Assembly (NCBI RefSeq): GCF_963664415.1
Contig: NZ_OY761445.1
Location: 1,018,501 to 1,082,500 of the forward strand
Reading direction: 5' to 3'
Source of the DNA: an uncultured Desulfobacter sp.
GTDB taxonomy: Bacteria > Desulfobacterota > Desulfobacteria > Desulfobacterales > Desulfobacteraceae
Length of the DNA stretch: 64,000 nt
Below are positions 27,252-35,412 of the stretch, piece after piece. The notes under the pieces were generated by a model that ran no database searches, had not been told where the DNA came from, and saw only the letters and a program-made list of their open reading frames with translations. Position 1 is the stretch's first letter, and every line of letters starts with the position of its first letter. The translations under genes and the position numbers were made by a program.

Positions 27252-27908
27252 ATGGGTAAAAAAGTAGGCGTATTATTGGCAGGATGTGGCGTATATGATG
27301 GTTCTGAAATTCATGAAGCCGTCTTGACCATGCTGTATTTGGACCAAGCCGGTGCACAGATTATCTGCATGGCACCGAACATGGAACAATATCACGTCAT
27401 TGATCATTTAGCAGGGTCAGAAGCGTCTGAAAAAAGAAATGTTCTGGTAGAATCTGCCCGGATTGCCCGTGGAGACATCAAGGATCTTAAAGATGTTCAA
27501 GCAAGTGATATGGATGCTCTCATCATACCTGGCGGGTTTGGTGCAGCCAAGAATTTAAGTGATTTTGCAATTAACGGTCCCCAGGCTCAGGTTCATCCGG
27601 AGGTCCAAAGAATCATAACCGAAGTCATTAATGCGAACAAACCTATCGGTGCCCTTTGTATTGCGCCTGCAACATTAACAAAGGCGCTTGCAGACAAACA
27701 GCCGGAAGTCACCATCGGAAATGATCAGGGTACCGCAGACGCCATTGAGCAAATGGGCGGTAAGCACATATCATGTGCCGTTGATCAGATACATACTGAC
27801 AAAGGCAAAAAAATTGTAACAACGCCAGCATACATGCTTGGGCCTAACATTAAAGACATCGCAAAGGGAATTGAAAAATTAGTCGCGGAAGTGCTGGCTA
27901 TGGCATAA
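27252..27908 (+). CDS. elbB: ElbB-type glyoxalase (DJ-1/PfpI superfamily)
   Basis: The 218-residue protein starts MGKKVGVLLAGCGVYDGSEI. It has the nucleophile elbow PIGALCIAPATL with the conserved Cys, plus the acidic residue of DALIIPGGFGAAKNLSDFA. This matches ElbB (sigma cross-reacting protein 27A), a glyoxalase. ATG 27252 is chosen because of the G-rich ribosome site; the frame is open from 27225. Confidence 0.88.
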   Translation: MGKKVGVLLAGCGVYDGSEIHEAVLTMLYLDQAGAQIICMAPNMEQYHVIDHLAGSEASEKRNVLVESARIARGDIKDLKDVQASDMDALIIPGGFGAAKNLSDFAINGPQAQVHPEVQRIITEVINANKPIGALCIAPATLTKALADKQPEVTIGNDQGTADAIEQMGGKHISCAVDQIHTDKGKKIVTTPAYMLGPNIKDIAKGIEKLVAEVLAMA

Positions 27909-27969
27909 CCGCAATTTATAGATCCCTTAATTGACATGACTACAGGCCGGTTGTATTTTAACTTGTATT

Positions 27970-30576
27970 ATGAATGAACACAAAAAAATACAGTTAAAAG
28001 ACTATCGGCCTTTTGAATTCATTGTTGACCACACAGACCTGATCTTTGACATCCGGGACGACCATACCCGGGTGACATCCAAACTCAAAATGAGAAAAGA
28101 TCCGGCCTGGTCAGATGAAACAACCCCCTTAGTGCTGAATAAGGGAAAATTTGATATTATTTCCGTGGTTGCCGGGGACATGGTACTTTTGCCGGGTGAA
28201 TACAAATGCGATGATGAAACGTTTACCCTTGCTGCCACCCCGGATGTTTTTGAGCTTGAGATCACGAACATTCTTAAACCCGATGAAAATACTGCGTTAG
28301 AAGGCTTATACCGTTCGGGCACTATTTTGTGCACCCAGTGCGAAGCTCAAGGGTTCCGAAATATCACGCCCTACCCTGACCGGCCCGATGTGATGGCGCC
28401 TTTTACCTGCACCATTATAGCGGATAAAACCCGCTATCCCGTGCTGTTATCCAACGGCAACCCTATAAAATCCGGAGACCTTGACAACAACCGACACTTT
28501 GCTGTCTGGGAAGATCCCTTTAAAAAACCGTGCTATCTTTTCGCCTTGGTGGCAGGGGATCTTGCCGTATTGAAGGATCGATTCAGCACCGCATCCGGCA
28601 GGGATGTGGCCCTTAAAATCTATTCGGAAAAAGAAAACATATCCCTTTGCAGCCATGCCATGACGTCCCTGAAGCAGGCCATGGCATGGGATGAAAAGCG
28701 GTTTGGCCGGGAATATGATCTGGATCTGTACCAGATCGTAGCCATCAATGACTTTAACGCCGGAGCCATGGAAAACAAGGGACTGAACATATTTAACGCC
28801 AAATATGTGCTGGCAGATCCGCAAACAGCCACAGACGATGACTTCATGGGTATCCAGGGCGTTATTGCCCACGAGTACTTCCACAACTGGACCGGCAACC
28901 GGATCACTCTGAAAAACTGGTTCCAGCTCAGCCTCAAAGAAGGCCTTACCGTTTTCCGGGACCAGGAATTTTCATCGGACATGAACTCACGGCCGGTGAA
29001 ACGCATTAGTAATGTGAAAAACCTTATGGCCGCACAGTTTCCCGAGGACTGCGGCCCCATGACCCATCCGGTGCGGCCGGATTCATACATTAAAATGGAC
29101 AACTTTTATACCATGACCGTGTATGAAAAAGGGGCTGAAGTGATCCGCATGATCTACCAGCTTTTAGGACAGGACCTGTTCCGAAAAGGCATGGATCTCT
29201 ACTTTGAAAAATTTGACGGTATGGCTGTAACCCTTGAGGATTTTGTCGGCGTCATGGCAGAGGTGTCCGGACGCAATCTGGATCAATTTTTCTTGTGGTA
29301 TACCCAGTCCGGTACACCGGCGGTCTCCATGACCCGCCAATATGATCAAAAAACAGGAACGCTGTCTTTGACGTTTACCCAGGCGACAACCCCGGACAGG
29401 AATCAATCCGAGAAAAAAACATTTCATATCCCAATTCGGATCTCTTTGATCAACAAGGCCGGTGAAACGGTCACGCAAGATGATTTGTATGAACTAACGA
29501 CGGAAACCGAGACGTTTAAATTTGAAAATGTACCTGCCGACACCTACCCTTCGGTATTTAGGGAATTCACAGCGCCTGTCCGGCTGACCACGGATTTTTC
29601 AGATCAAGACCTTGCCTTTCTCATGGCCAAGGATACCGATCCCTTTAACCAGTGGCGCGCGGCCCAGACCCTGTTCATCAATGAGATCAAAAATCTGGTG
29701 GCATCCACCCAGACCCCAAAACCTATGACGATCTCATCAGGGCTGATTGATGCCTTTTCCCTGGCCCTGGCGGATAAGGACCAAGACAGGGCATTTCTTG
29801 CCAAGGCCCTTAGCCTTCCCCTGGAAACGGAAATCAAGGATCATTTTGAAATCATTGATGTTGAGGCCATTCACCAGGCCAGGACCTTTTTGAAACACAC
29901 CCTGGCCGAAAAACTGACATCGGAATTGAAAGCCGTATATGAACTGTGCGGCTCCGCTGATCCCGATGATATTTCCGGTGCGGCTATGGCGGACAGAAGT
30001 CTTAAAAACCTTTGCCTTTCCTATCTGGGCTGCTTGGCTGACAAAGATATCCAGGCACTTGTGGAAAAACAGTTTGAAAGCGCCGGCAACATGACGGATG
30101 AATTTGCCGCCTTCAAAATCCTGAGCCATACGAATCCGGCATTGAGAGATAATGCATGCCGGGCGTTTTATGAAAAATGGCAGGCCCGCACCCTGGTAAT
30201 CGACAAATGGTTTTCTGTTCAGGCCCAGTCCAGCCTTGAAGACACTTTAGACCAGGTAAAAAAATTGGCAGCACACAAAGACTTTACCATGGCCAACCCC
30301 AACAAGGTCCGGGCGCTCATATTTGCCTTTGCCATGGCCAACCCCATGCATTTTCACAGGGCTGACGGTCAGGGCTATGAATTTGTGGCCGAACGGATAC
30401 TGACGCTGGATAAAATCAACCACCAGACCGCTGCACGGCTTTGTGCATGTTTCAATTTATGGAAACGCTATGATAAGAGCAGACAGACCATGATGAAAAA
30501 ACAACTTGAAATCATGGCCGGACAAAAAGAGTTGTCCCGAAATTTATATGAAATTGTATCCCGGGCCTTGGAGTAA
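27970..30576 (+). CDS. pepN: Aminopeptidase N (M1 zinc metallopeptidase)
   Basis: The 868-residue protein is E. coli PepN-like in length and layout. It has the exopeptidase motif GAMENKG near residue 265, the zinc site HEYFHNWTGNRIT with the distal Glu in LKEGLTVFRD, and the catalytic Tyr in MTVYEKGAEVIRM. It trims N-terminal residues from peptides in the cytoplasm. It is followed by a strong terminator. Confidence 0.95.
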   Translation: MNEHKKIQLKDYRPFEFIVDHTDLIFDIRDDHTRVTSKLKMRKDPAWSDETTPLVLNKGKFDIISVVAGDMVLLPGEYKCDDETFTLAATPDVFELEITNILKPDENTALEGLYRSGTILCTQCEAQGFRNITPYPDRPDVMAPFTCTIIADKTRYPVLLSNGNPIKSGDLDNNRHFAVWEDPFKKPCYLFALVAGDLAVLKDRFSTASGRDVALKIYSEKENISLCSHAMTSLKQAMAWDEKRFGREYDLDLYQIVAINDFNAGAMENKGLNIFNAKYVLADPQTATDDDFMGIQGVIAHEYFHNWTGNRITLKNWFQLSLKEGLTVFRDQEFSSDMNSRPVKRISNVKNLMAAQFPEDCGPMTHPVRPDSYIKMDNFYTMTVYEKGAEVIRMIYQLLGQDLFRKGMDLYFEKFDGMAVTLEDFVGVMAEVSGRNLDQFFLWYTQSGTPAVSMTRQYDQKTGTLSLTFTQATTPDRNQSEKKTFHIPIRISLINKAGETVTQDDLYELTTETETFKFENVPADTYPSVFREFTAPVRLTTDFSDQDLAFLMAKDTDPFNQWRAAQTLFINEIKNLVASTQTPKPMTISSGLIDAFSLALADKDQDRAFLAKALSLPLETEIKDHFEIIDVEAIHQARTFLKHTLAEKLTSELKAVYELCGSADPDDISGAAMADRSLKNLCLSYLGCLADKDIQALVEKQFESAGNMTDEFAAFKILSHTNPALRDNACRAFYEKWQARTLVIDKWFSVQAQSSLEDTLDQVKKLAAHKDFTMANPNKVRALIFAFAMANPMHFHRADGQGYEFVAERILTLDKINHQTAARLCACFNLWKRYDKSRQTMMKKQLEIMAGQKELSRNLYEIVSRALE

Positions 30577-30593
30577 CCTTAAGCTATAGCTTA

Positions 30594-30620
30594 AAGCCCC
30601 GCAGTAGAACTGCGGGGCTT
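30594..30620. terminator. Bidirectional terminator between pepN and the epimerase gene
   Basis: A stem of AAGCCCCGCAG / CTGCGGGGCTT with a 5-base loop lies between the convergent ends of pepN (30576) and the epimerase gene (30625). Confidence 0.75.
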
Positions 30621-30624
30621 CATT

Positions 30625-31629
30625 TCAGGCATAGTATTCTCTATACCAATCCACAAAATTTTGTATACCCTGTTGTACGGATGTCTCAGGCTTAAACCCG
30701 GTATCGGCAATAAGATCATCCACATCAGCCCAGGTGGCGGGCACATCACCAGCCTGCATAGGCAGATAATCAATTTTTGCTTTTTTACCCAAGGCGTCTT
30801 CAATGGCGTGGACAAAGTCCATCAACGCGACAGGCTCATTATTACCAATATTGTAAATCCTATACGGTACACACGAACTTGAAGGAATAGGATTCTTGCC
30901 GCTCCATGCCGGATCCGGTTCAGGAATATTGTTCATCACCCGAACCACCCCTTCTACAATATCGTCAATATAGGTAAAATCCCGCTTCATCTCACCATTA
31001 TTAAACACCTTGATGGGGTCACCGGCCAACATGGCTTTGGTAAAAAGAAACAGTGCCATATCAGGGCGCCCCCAGGGGCCATACACCGTGAAAAACCGCA
31101 ACCCTGTTGTCGGCAGGTTGTACAGATAGCTGTAAGTATGCGCCATGAGCTCATTGGCTTTTTTGGAGGCCGCATACAGGCTGACCGGATGATCCACATT
31201 ATGGCGGACCGAAAAAGGCATATGGGTATTGAGCCCATACACTGAACTTGACGACGCAAATACAAGATGCTTGACCCCGCCATGGCGGCAGCCCTCAAGA
31301 ATATTGCCAAATCCCACTAGATTGGAATCCACATAGGAGGCCGGATTTTCAATGCTGTACCGCACCCCTGCCTGGGCCGCCAGATTCACCACACAGTCAA
31401 AGGCATTCTCCTCAAAGAGATTGGCCATATTAGGCCGGTCCGCTAGATCCAGGAGAATAAATTTAAAATCCGGATACCCGGACAAGCGCGCCAGCCGATC
31501 TTTTTTCAAATTCACATCATAATAATCGTTCAAATTATCAATACCCCATACACGGTGACCGTCATTTAACAGCCTTAACGAGAGCGCAGACCCAATAAAC
31601 CCGGCTGCACCGGTAATCAATACATTCAT
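30625..31629 (-). CDS. UDP-glucuronate 4-epimerase (NAD-dependent SDR)
   Basis: The 334-residue protein has the NAD site GAAGFIGSAL, the catalytic YAASKKANE (YxxxK) and the substrate region FFTVYGPWGRPDMALFLFTK typical of UDP-GlcA 4-epimerases (LpsL/Cap1J group). It makes UDP-galacturonate for surface polysaccharide. Together with ugd in this window it completes the route from UDP-glucose. Confidence 0.88.
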   Translation of the reverse strand: MNVLITGAAGFIGSALSLRLLNDGHRVWGIDNLNDYYDVNLKKDRLARLSGYPDFKFILLDLADRPNMANLFEENAFDCVVNLAAQAGVRYSIENPASYVDSNLVGFGNILEGCRHGGVKHLVFASSSSVYGLNTHMPFSVRHNVDHPVSLYAASKKANELMAHTYSYLYNLPTTGLRFFTVYGPWGRPDMALFLFTKAMLAGDPIKVFNNGEMKRDFTYIDDIVEGVVRVMNNIPEPDPAWSGKNPIPSSSCVPYRIYNIGNNEPVALMDFVHAIEDALGKKAKIDYLPMQAGDVPATWADVDDLIADTGFKPETSVQQGIQNFVDWYREYYA

Positions 31630-32049
31630 TTTTCAATCCCTTAAACTAAAAATATGAAGTCAAAAAAAGAGCGTGATTCGATTTTTCCATCTTTTGATAG
31701 AGGCCAGCCATGATAAACATGAAGCCCCGTTTATTTGCACAAATTTTAGTGTTGTACCACGATCAGATACTTGTGACAAATTAAGAGATACAACCAAAAA
31801 TAAATTTAAAAAGATCTAAATATTACCCGCCCTAAAACATCTATCAAAACATCACTAAAACCGATTTATTTTGCTCTAAATATATCTTATAATGAAGACA
31901 TATGATCCCGTATTGGTTCTGTTTTTTCTATTTTTCTTGCTGGAATGATGACCGACTGTTTTCGCCCAATGGATTTAATTCATAAGATATCGGCTTTGGC
32001 CGGACATTAAAACCACACCGTGCCGGGCAGAGACCAGAGAGGAGAAAAT
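31630..32049. other. AT-rich intergenic region
   Basis: The 420 bases lie between the divergent epimerase and universal-stress genes. I see no gene, RNA or convincing promoter; GAGAGGAGAAAAT at its end is the ribosome site for the stress protein. Confidence 0.5.
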
Positions 32050-32472
32050 ATGAAATTTAATAAAATCCTTAACCCCGTGGATGGTTCAGAACACTCCAGG
32101 CGTTCAACCCAGTATTCCATAGAATTGGCAAAGCAATTCGATTCAAAAATCGTCTTGCTTCACTGCCACGCCAAGTTTCCCGTTGTCCTGGCCGAACCGC
32201 ATTTTCAAAATGCCATCAATAAAATTTTAAAAAATTGTGATGAACTGATCAATCCTTTTGAAGATTTATTGAAAGAGAGTGGTGTTGAATATGAAATCCG
32301 GATTCTGGAGGGTTCCCCGGCAATGAATATTGACAATGTCGTAAACATAGAAAAAATAGATTTAGTTGTCATGGGGTCCAGAGGGGTGGGTAATTTTGAA
32401 GGACTTTTCCTTGGGTCAGTGGCGCACCAGGTGCTGCATAAGGTGGAATGCCCAGTATTCATAATAAAATAG
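32050..32472 (+). CDS. Universal stress protein (UspA family)
   Basis: The 140-residue protein has the UspA fold with an N-terminal MKFNKILNPVDGSEHS and the ATP-binding loop VVMGSRGVGNFEGLFLGSVA (GxRGxxx..GSV). It ends HKVECPVFIIK. ATG 32050 has GAGGAG upstream; an upstream in-frame ATG at 32020 has none. Confidence 0.9.
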   Translation: MKFNKILNPVDGSEHSRRSTQYSIELAKQFDSKIVLLHCHAKFPVVLAEPHFQNAINKILKNCDELINPFEDLLKESGVEYEIRILEGSPAMNIDNVVNIEKIDLVVMGSRGVGNFEGLFLGSVAHQVLHKVECPVFIIK

Positions 32473-32521
32473 GGTTTTCATTCAGGAGACAGATATCCAC
32501 TTGAGATAGCGAGAGGTTAGA

Positions 32522-33595
32522 TCACATCCCATGCTTTTTTTTCAGGCCCCGGAACTGGTCATAGGACAATCCAAGGTTTGCCGCAGCCTGTTTCTGGTTA
32601 AACCGGGCTGCGGTTAAAGCCTGGGATAAACGGAAGCGTTCAAGGGCGAGTACAGCCTTTTTCAGCGGCAGATCGGCCAACTGTGCCAATACCGATTCAG
32701 TATCGCTGTTTGACTCTTTATCTGCAGATAAGGCGCTTGTTCGGTTTTCTGTCGGTTTGATTGACGGTGTCCCAGGTTCGGGCATCGGCCCGTATGGCGA
32801 TATAAAGGGTGAAAAATCTATCCGGGTAATAACCGGGCCGTTTGTCTTATACACCGCACGTTCCACCACATTTTTCAGTTCCCGGACATTCCCAGGCCAC
32901 ACATGGGCTTCAAGATCCTGAATCGCTTTTTTTCCAAATTCAGGTACCTGATCAAACCCCAATTCAAAGGCCATGCGCCCGGCAAAATGATTGGCAAGCA
33001 CCATGATATCCCCCTTGCGCACCCGTAAGGGGGGAACATAAATCACCTCAAAAGAGAGACGGTCTAAAAGATCCTGTTTAAAACGGCCAACCCGAGCCAT
33101 TTGGGCCAGATCCACATTGGCCGCCCCCACGATGCGGACATCGGTATGAACGGGATGAACAGCCCCTACCCTTTCAAACCGACCGTATTCCACCACCCGA
33201 AGAATTTTTTCCTGAACTTCCATGGGAATATTTCCGATTTCATCTAAAAACAGGGTTCCTCCGTCAGCCTGTTCAAACCGCCCGATGCGGCGGGTACCGG
33301 CTCCGGTAAACGCCCCTTTTTCATATCCAAAGAGCTCGGATTCGATCAACGTGGTGGTTAAAGCCGCGCAGTTCAAGGTAACAAAAGGTTTTTGCCAGCG
33401 CCGGGATAAAAAGTGCAGCCGTGCGGAAGCCAGTTCCTTACCTGTACCACGTTCTCCTAAAATCAGTACAGGCCGCTCAATGGGTGCAACCCGGGAAATC
33501 TGTTCCTGGAAACTTAAAAACGCTTCAGACTGCCCCAAAGCCTCGGATATGCTCACAGCCCCAGGACTATCATCCATGGAATCATTATATACCAA
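32522..33595 (-). CDS. pspF: PspF-type sigma-54 activator
   Basis: The protein is a single AAA+ domain plus a Fis-like helix-turn-helix and has no receiver domain, as in PspF. It has Walker A GERGTGKE, the sigma-54 contact loop GAFTGA, Walker B GGTLFLDEIG, and a C-terminal HTH (NQKQAAANLGLSYDQFRGLKKK). It should activate the divergent pspA promoter and be inhibited by PspA. The start is uncertain: TTG 33595 has GGGGAGG upstream, while an ATG at 33616 in the same frame has none. Confidence 0.88.
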   Translation of the reverse strand: MVYNDSMDDSPGAVSISEALGQSEAFLSFQEQISRVAPIERPVLILGERGTGKELASARLHFLSRRWQKPFVTLNCAALTTTLIESELFGYEKGAFTGAGTRRIGRFEQADGGTLFLDEIGNIPMEVQEKILRVVEYGRFERVGAVHPVHTDVRIVGAANVDLAQMARVGRFKQDLLDRLSFEVIYVPPLRVRKGDIMVLANHFAGRMAFELGFDQVPEFGKKAIQDLEAHVWPGNVRELKNVVERAVYKTNGPVITRIDFSPFISPYGPMPEPGTPSIKPTENRTSALSADKESNSDTESVLAQLADLPLKKAVLALERFRLSQALTAARFNQKQAAANLGLSYDQFRGLKKKHGM

Positions 33596-33742
33596 CCAAC
33601 CCTCCCCAAAAAGCATAACGGTTAAAACAACTAAACACTGGTACTATATACCATATTATGTTCAACATTACCACCAAAGACACCCCGCCACAAAATCAGT
33701 TAACCATTTTGAATTCAAGATAAATCAACCCATATCCCTTTA

Positions 33743-33758
33743 TGGCACACTTTCTGCT
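33743..33758 (+). promoter_or_regulatory. Sigma-54 promoter of pspABC
   Basis: TGGCACACTTTCTGCT matches the -24/-12 consensus TGGCAC(N5)yTGCw with correct 10-base spacing between GG and GC. It lies 59 bases before pspA and divergently faces the sigma-54 activator gene, so the regulatory pairing is direct. Confidence 0.88.
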
Positions 33759-33816
33759 CTGATAAATTAAAAACAGAAGCAAAAAACTTTAAAAACCTTA
33801 TAAGAGGAGAATAAAA

Positions 33817-34497
33817 ATGGGTATTTTTACACGCTTTAGAGATATCGTATCTTCAAACATTAACGCCATGCTGGACAAGGCCGAAGATCCTGAAAAAATG
33901 ATCAAACTCATGATCCGGGAAATGGAAGACACCCTGATCGAACTTAAATCATCCTGTGCCGGCGCCATTGCCAATCATAAAAAAGTGGAACGTTTAGGAC
34001 AAGAGACCCGGGAAAAAGAGGCGTTCTGGAATGAAAAAGCAGAACTGGCCGTAACCAAAGGTCGTGACGACCTGGCCCGCCAGGCCCTGATGGAAAAACG
34101 CAGGTTCAGCCAACGCCTGGAGGTGGTGGAAACGGAACTTGTTGACCTTGCAGGCATGGTGGATCAGTACAAAAACGACATCACGGAACTTGAATCCAAG
34201 CTGAAATCCGCCCGGGAAAAACAGCGTATGCTGGTCCAGCGGCATATCCGGGCCCAGCATAAAAAACGCGCCAGACAAGAAATCCGCAGAGCCGATTCCT
34301 CCGAAGTAGTCAAGAAATTCGAAGAGATGGAAAATCATATTGAGCGCATGGAAGCCGAAGCCGATCTCGTTGATTTCGGCAGGCGCTCCAGTCTTGAAAC
34401 TGCCTTTGATGACCTAGCCGCAGACGAGGAGATCGAAAATGAACTCAATGCAATGAAATCCTCCCAATCCGGAACAATTAATGATACAAAATCCTGA
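33817..34497 (+). CDS. pspA: Phage shock protein A
   Basis: The 226-residue protein starts MGIFTRFRDIVSSNINAMLD. It has the amphipathic N-terminal helix and long coiled coils of the PspA/IM30/ESCRT-III family. It stabilises stressed inner membrane and inhibits PspF. First gene of pspABC; AAGAGGAG precedes the start. Confidence 0.95.
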   Translation: MGIFTRFRDIVSSNINAMLDKAEDPEKMIKLMIREMEDTLIELKSSCAGAIANHKKVERLGQETREKEAFWNEKAELAVTKGRDDLARQALMEKRRFSQRLEVVETELVDLAGMVDQYKNDITELESKLKSAREKQRMLVQRHIRAQHKKRARQEIRRADSSEVVKKFEEMENHIERMEAEADLVDFGRRSSLETAFDDLAADEEIENELNAMKSSQSGTINDTKS

Positions 34498-34527
34498 GCT
34501 TGAATCTGATAATGCCAAAGGAGGGAT

Positions 34528-34773
34528 ATGAAAATCCTATTTATTGCAATCATTACGGTCGGTGTGTCAATCCTTGCCCTGGTCATTCTTGGAATAATCA
34601 TCATCTCCATTATCCGGGCAGCCAAAACCGGAGGGCTTTCAAAAAATGAAAAGGATATCCGGGCCGAAGAAACAAGAATGATCCAGGACATATACAATGC
34701 CCTGCCAAAAATGGAGGAACGGGTTGAAGCCCTTGAAACCATACTCATCGAACGCGGGCACCAAAACCGATAA
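34528..34773 (+). CDS. pspB: Phage shock protein B-like membrane protein
   Basis: The 81-residue protein has one N-terminal membrane helix (ILFIAIITVGVSILALVILG) and a cytoplasmic coiled coil (MIQDIYNALPKMEERVEALE) that resembles PspB. It is placed between pspA and pspC; AAAGGAGG precedes the start. It probably senses membrane stress with PspC. Confidence 0.85.
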   Translation: MKILFIAIITVGVSILALVILGIIIISIIRAAKTGGLSKNEKDIRAEETRMIQDIYNALPKMEERVEALETILIERGHQNR

Positions 34774-34805
34774 CGGCTGTTTTCAACACGTCTGAAAGGA
34801 TAAAA

Positions 34806-35252
34806 ATGAGATACCATAAAAATCATTATCGCCGTGCAGGTGCAGGCATGAGAGGACGACAGGGAAGATATGGCGGATTCCGTCAGAGAATGGACCGCCT
34901 GACAGCAGCCGAGGGATTTTATCGATCCAGACGGGGCATTTTCCTAGGCGTTTGCAGGGGCTTGGCTGAACATCTCGACGTCTCGGTATTCTGGACCCGG
35001 ATTATTGTATTTGTCCTGTTTTTATTCACCGGATTCTGGCCGGTGGGCGTCCTTTATTTTGTTGCAGGACTTCTGCTTAAGATAGAGCCCGTCATTCCGC
35101 TTGAAAATGAAAACGACAAAGAATTTTACCAGTCCTATACCCACTCAAGATCCTCAGCCATCCAGCGGATTAAAAATAAATTTGACAACATTGACAGGCG
35201 GATTCAGCGCATGGAAGATACGGTAACGTCAAAAGAGTTTGATTTTAAATAA
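34806..35252 (+). CDS. pspC: Phage shock protein C
   Basis: The 148-residue protein has a basic N-terminal extension, then the PspC domain (FYRSRRGIFLGVCRGLAEHL) with two hydrophobic segments (FWTRIIVFVLFLFTGFWPVG). A C-terminal coiled coil follows (RIKNKFDNIDRRIQRMEDTV). Last gene of pspABC. Confidence 0.9.
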   Translation: MRYHKNHYRRAGAGMRGRQGRYGGFRQRMDRLTAAEGFYRSRRGIFLGVCRGLAEHLDVSVFWTRIIVFVLFLFTGFWPVGVLYFVAGLLLKIEPVIPLENENDKEFYQSYTHSRSSAIQRIKNKFDNIDRRIQRMEDTVTSKEFDFK

Positions 35253-35308
35253 AAATAATGTTAGGTCAAGGGCGGAACAATAAAACGCATTGTTCTTTTC
35301 CTTTTTTT

Positions 35309-35339
35309 CGCCTGCCTGGCAACGGGCAGGCGTTTTTTT
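35309..35339 (+). terminator. Terminator of pspABC
   Basis: The stem CGCCTGCC / GGGCAGGCG with a 6-7 base loop is followed by TTTTTTT. It lies about 60 bases after the pspC stop codon. Confidence 0.88.
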
Positions 35340-35412
35340 ATGCATCAAAATTCATTAAAATTTTTACAATATGCTCCGGATAAACGAACGCCTAACGCTT
35401 TAGTTAATGATA

